Both the position numbers and the translations under genes were made by a program. The notes under the pieces are model-generated. The model was given only the letters and a program-made list of their open reading frames with translations, ran no database searches and was not told where the DNA came from. Below are positions 60,233 through 64,000 of a DNA stretch of 64,000 nucleotides, piece after piece. The stretch is from Pyrocephalus nanus (lineage: Eukaryota; Chordata; Aves; Passeriformes; Tyrannidae). The DNA lies in assembly GCA_038380795.1 (NCBI GenBank), contig CM076259.1:62267938-62331937 (forward strand). The letters are read 5' to 3'. How positions within the stretch are numbered: the first letter of the stretch is position 1; every line of letters starts with the position of its first letter.

Positions 60233-61485
60233 TGCTCTGGCGTAGGCTGTTGGGATGTGTATATGAAATCACAGAGGTGCAAGCAGTGCTTGTTCTCCTT
60301 CTGAACCCAAAGTGGAGCATTTTAGGATTAAAAACTGAGCTTTTTTTAGGGGAAGCAGCAGTGTGGCAGTTTGTGTGGCGCACGAGCTGGTGACAGCATT
60401 ATCCTTAAGAGAGGGCAGCTACTTTTGGGCAGCACGTTCCCTTGCACCATCCTCGCTTAATATGTTGAAGGCAGGAAGGCAGAATTTAGGTTAATCTCTG
60501 ATGCTCTGATTTTCACCTGCTGCATAGCAAACGTGATACACTGTAAAGAGAATCTTTCACCCTGGCTTGAGAGCTGCTCACCCTGATGGGGGACTGCCAG
60601 CCTGCCAAAGCCATGAGGCCAGATGGGCTGTGAATCCCCATGCCAGGGGCATGTTGGATGTTCATATCTTCTACCACGCTTCATCTTGATTAAGGCACGA
60701 TGAAACAGGACCTTGAGCTGCAAACATGCCAAGGGGTAACTTGATAGAAATGTGCAGCTGCACAGATCTCCTGAAAGGGGGTGAGTTGCACATTTTGCAA
60801 TTAGGGTGAGCTAATTGTATGTGCACAGGCAGTTGCCACAGCTCAGCTGATGGGTGGTAACTTATTAAACCACAGTAACGTGAGCACTTTGAGTCATGAA
60901 ACCATACCCAAAGTGTTTGCAGACTCAGGGCCTGAGAACCCACTGCCCTCCCTTTTCGTTGCAACGTCATCTCGAGGACAAGGAGAGGAATTGAAAACCT
61001 GTACTGTATACTCTAATGCAAGATGAAGTTTCCCAAGGGATTATTAAATTTCTAGCCAGAATTTAAAAGAATTTAACAATGTTTTCTTTTTAAATGACCT
61101 TGAATAAAAGTATTCATTTTAAGTGGAAATGTTTGGGAAAGAAAGAGTTCTGGAAATTTTCAGCGTGGACACTAATTCTTGTAAAAAAACATGAAGAGTG
61201 ATATTCAGAAGGCCTAAATTTCCCCAAAGTTTCTGGGCTTTGTGTTTCCTACCTGCTAGGGATCTCTGCAGTCCTGGAGCCATCCAGAAGGGAACCTGTC
61301 CAGTGGGATGGAACTATGACTGGACTTGGTAGTTTCTTGGAAGCTTGAAAAGAAAATAACCTGCCAAATGCTTTTGCTCCTCTGTAATTGGTCATTAATT
61401 TTCTGTACTCATGCATGTGATCAGACAAACAGAGTTGAAATCAGCTGGGGGTTTGGTTGTTTGTTTGTTGTTTTTTTTTTTTCAG
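60233..61485. other. Non-coding stretch, nothing recognised
   Basis: No gene or named repeat can be seen. T-rich sequence from about 61,453 forms the polypyrimidine tract before the candidate exon at 61,486. Confidence 0.55.
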
Positions 61486-61524
61486 AATCTTCCTGATGCC
61501 AACCTTGTTATCAACACCGATGAG
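61486..61524 (+). CDS. Candidate 39-bp internal exon, gene unknown
   Basis: A long polypyrimidine tract ending ttttcag (61,483-61,485 is the CAG) is followed by 39 bases and a near-consensus donor GAG/GTAAGC. The length is a multiple of three. In phase 0 the peptide is NLPDANLVINTDE, which is not low-complexity. A second frame is also open and the third has a stop. I do not recognise the peptide. The CpG island 3.6 kb to the left would be a natural first exon, but I cannot join the two. A pair of good splice sites this close can occur by chance, so this stays a candidate. Confidence 0.3.
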
Positions 61525-64000
61525 GTAAGCTTTGATCTGGATAGCACAGCTCAGATTCTAGCCCTGGTGACATCAGTGGGATCTTGCTATTGATCTTCAG
61601 ATGAGGATTTCAGCACACTGAGCTGCATACAAGTGAGTGTTGTAGAGATTCTTTTGGGAAGTTTTCCTTTTAAATGACTTTTTAATAAAACTGGAGATAA
61701 AACTATTTGTGCTCCAGGCTAATGTATTGCTGAAGGAACTGGAACACAGACCCTGTAACATGGTGTTTGTGTGTGAGGGCAGATTGAGCGAACTAATAGA
61801 AACAACTGTAGGAATACAGAGAGTGACCTGCCTAAATGGTGGGAAGTAACGAAACAGCCCCTTGCAGCCAGGGCAAAAGGGGTCTGAGCTCCAGGGAGTG
61901 GCTGTCACACCAAAGGTGTGTAGGGGTGGTGGCATTACTTTGTGCTCTGTAAAGTGGGGGGATCTCAGGGCTGCAGTTGCAGCTGCCTTCTCCCAGGTTT
62001 CCTCCCCCAGCCTCTCTGCTGCCCACGTCTCTCTCCTCTGAGAGGATAACAATAGAAAAATAGCCAGTAGATACACACTCACTAGTACCTGTGTAGGAAC
62101 TTGTATAACACCTTCTGTGCATTCCTTCTTTTCATTTACTGCCTGCTGTTGTGTTTAGAGTTGCCCTGGAGATCACAACATTTCAGGAAACCACCATGTT
62201 CTGCTACCAACAGAGCCCTTTTCCTTCTTCCCTTGAGGGAGGGAGTCACACTTAAAAGAAAAAGAGAAAGCAGACATCTGGTGCTGGCCTGACCTTCATG
62301 GTTTTTCTTCCCATTTCTAAATGAATCCTAAGCTAAGACATCCTATGAAAAATTTCAACCTAGGGCAGTTGTCTGTATTCACACTGAGAACCAATAAGTA
62401 AGTGTTTTGAGGTAGCCTTAGTTTTAGCTGTAAGAATGACACCAGTGTAACGTTTAAAGTGTGAACATAAAATATGGCAAATCAATCAGAGTATGGAACC
62501 ACACTCGGAAAGTATTCAGCTGATGATGTTCATGATCACACATTAAAAATTAAAAAAAAAAAAATCACATGTGGAAATTCACTCTTCCAGCCAATGTAAA
62601 GGGATACTTTTCTATCTCATAGTCTACAAAATTCCCTCACCTACTACCCAAATCACAGTAACAAGGAGCTTAATTTATCCCTTTGAAAAAAAAAAAAAAA
62701 AAGTTTTACAAGCCGTTATTCCTTCTCAGCAATCACACAGACATTAAATCTTATTGCAAAAAGAGGAGGGGAATGCCTCTTCTCAGCATTACAGCTGCAG
62801 CTGTTTGACAGAAGTAAGTGACTTCATAAACCATCCTGATCTGGCACTATGGAAGTTTTATGCTGTCTGCTGCACTGTCACAGGGGCCGAGAAAGCTCTG
62901 CAAAGCAATCTTCACAAATGCTTCACCTCAGTTTATAAATACCTTTGCTTCACTGTGTTAATGCCTGTTTTGCTTTGCTTTCCATTCACCTCCACTGGAC
63001 CATCTACCAAGACCTTTTATTGCTTTAAAGTGATTGATCCCACTGGACCCACATATTTTTCTTCTTTTTTTTTTCTTTTCTCAACAGAAGATACTGCACT
63101 TTCACCTCTCCATTGGTTAGTTGGCTTATTGTGGCAAATTTCAGTAAGGGTCTAGCAGACTGTCTTTATTTGTATACCTTCTCATGAAAGATTCCATACT
63201 TAAGCACACTATTTTCTCTGTCTCTCTCAAGTGTTCATTCCATAACAAAGTACTTGAAAACACATTTTCCTGAGTTGTGATGAAAATAAAGAGATTTTTG
63301 ATTGTTGTCTTCTCATCCTCCACATTTCTGTATTTTGAGAGCTTATTATTTAAGAATGAATTCTTGTTCCTTCAGAGCACCTCTGGAGACATTCCCATGA
63401 CTTTGGTATGAGTTTTATATGAGAAGACTATTCACTACTTTGCAGGAACACCATTTCCATTGGGAAATCTTCACTGATATAAAGTCAGCAGGAGCTCTTA
63501 CTATAATAAAATCTCCAAGATTCACCTTTCAAGATATCTGTTATTTTTATAGGACCATTAAAGCTCATACGCCCTGCTCATTCTTGGGGCAAGCAGCATG
63601 CTATTTCACATTGCCAGGGGATTTTGTGGGATTTCTCTCAGAGCAGATCAGACTGGAATATAAGAATCTGAGGGAAAAACTGCCAATGGATAAATTAGTT
63701 TCTCAGTGATGGCTTTCAAGCACTGGTAAGCTTCAAGGAAGTTTTTCACAAATTGTCCCTCTCTTTGTAAAGACATATGACCACAGATATTTCTAAATGC
63801 AATGCTTTCCTAAAAGCACAGGCAAAAGGGAGTGAAAAATAATGCTCCCCAAGTATTCTAGGCATGATTTTCTAAGCAGAAACTTCATAATCATGAATGT
63901 TCATCTCTTTTAGTGTGAAACACCTTCAGGTTTAAGGCAAATGTTGTATAACCATTAAATATTTCTGCAAGCTGACTTGGCAGGAAGCCTTAGGTAGCAG
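61525..64000. other. Non-coding stretch with poly(A) runs; nothing firm
   Basis: Contains A runs at 62,552-62,564 (13) and 62,686-62,702 (17) and a T-rich tract near 63,060-63,080. An 84-base segment at 62,730-62,813 is bounded by acceptor-like and donor-like sites (see findings). The minus-strand open frame 61,597-62,082 (161 codons) is within chance length and unrecognised. Confidence 0.5.

Noticed and set aside
1..64000. tRNA, rRNA, CRISPR arrays, prokaryotic operons
   Set aside because: No cloverleaf signature, no T-loop GGTTCGA with a paired acceptor stem, no regular spaced repeats and no dense coding were seen. The sequence is vertebrate nuclear DNA.

Overview
This window looks like vertebrate, almost certainly bird, nuclear DNA. 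The base composition is moderately AT-rich, there is no dense coding, and the interspersed repeats are dominated by CR1 non-LTR retrotransposons of the avian type. These end in the usual 3' tail, and their ORF2 remnants read as the CR1 reverse-transcriptase C-terminus (EKDLG, VDxKLN, HLEYCIQ, KKD, HWNRL). Much older CR1 remnants of the kind also seen in turtles and crocodilians are present, together with one convincing MIR-type CORE-SINE fossil. The exact species cannot be told from the sequence.

Layout: 1-57 kb is non-coding, either intergenic or a very large intron. In it I can support CR1 fragments at about 7.56-8.2 kb (ancient, minus), 15.3-15.98 kb (plus), 36.97-37.66 kb (plus, reverse-transcriptase part only), 40.74-41.08 kb (ancient, minus) and 51.97-52.19 kb (plus, short). 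There is also a MIR-like SINE at 53.39-53.50 kb, a possible old CR1 tail at 54.96-55.08 kb, a possible LTR remnant near 22.6-23.1 kb, a degenerate tandem repeat of roughly 58-64 bp period at 43.34-43.68 kb, and assorted microsatellites and homopolymers. No open frame in this part is longer than chance allows for 64 kb, and none resembles a protein I recognise outside CR1.

The most gene-like part is the right end. A polypyrimidine tract (57.32-57.60 kb) runs into a strong CpG island (about 57.55-57.93 kb), the only one in the window and the best candidate for a promoter and first exon. A canonical TATA-like box lies at 58,434 and a well-formed 39-bp candidate internal exon at 61,486-61,524. 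A further CR1 copy (59.76-60.23 kb, minus) sits between them. I could not identify the gene. The simplest reading is a gene desert or long intergenic region flanking the 5' end of an unidentified gene. I found no rRNA, tRNA, CRISPR or intact mobile element, and I see no clear undescribed system; the candidates worth checking are listed as findings.
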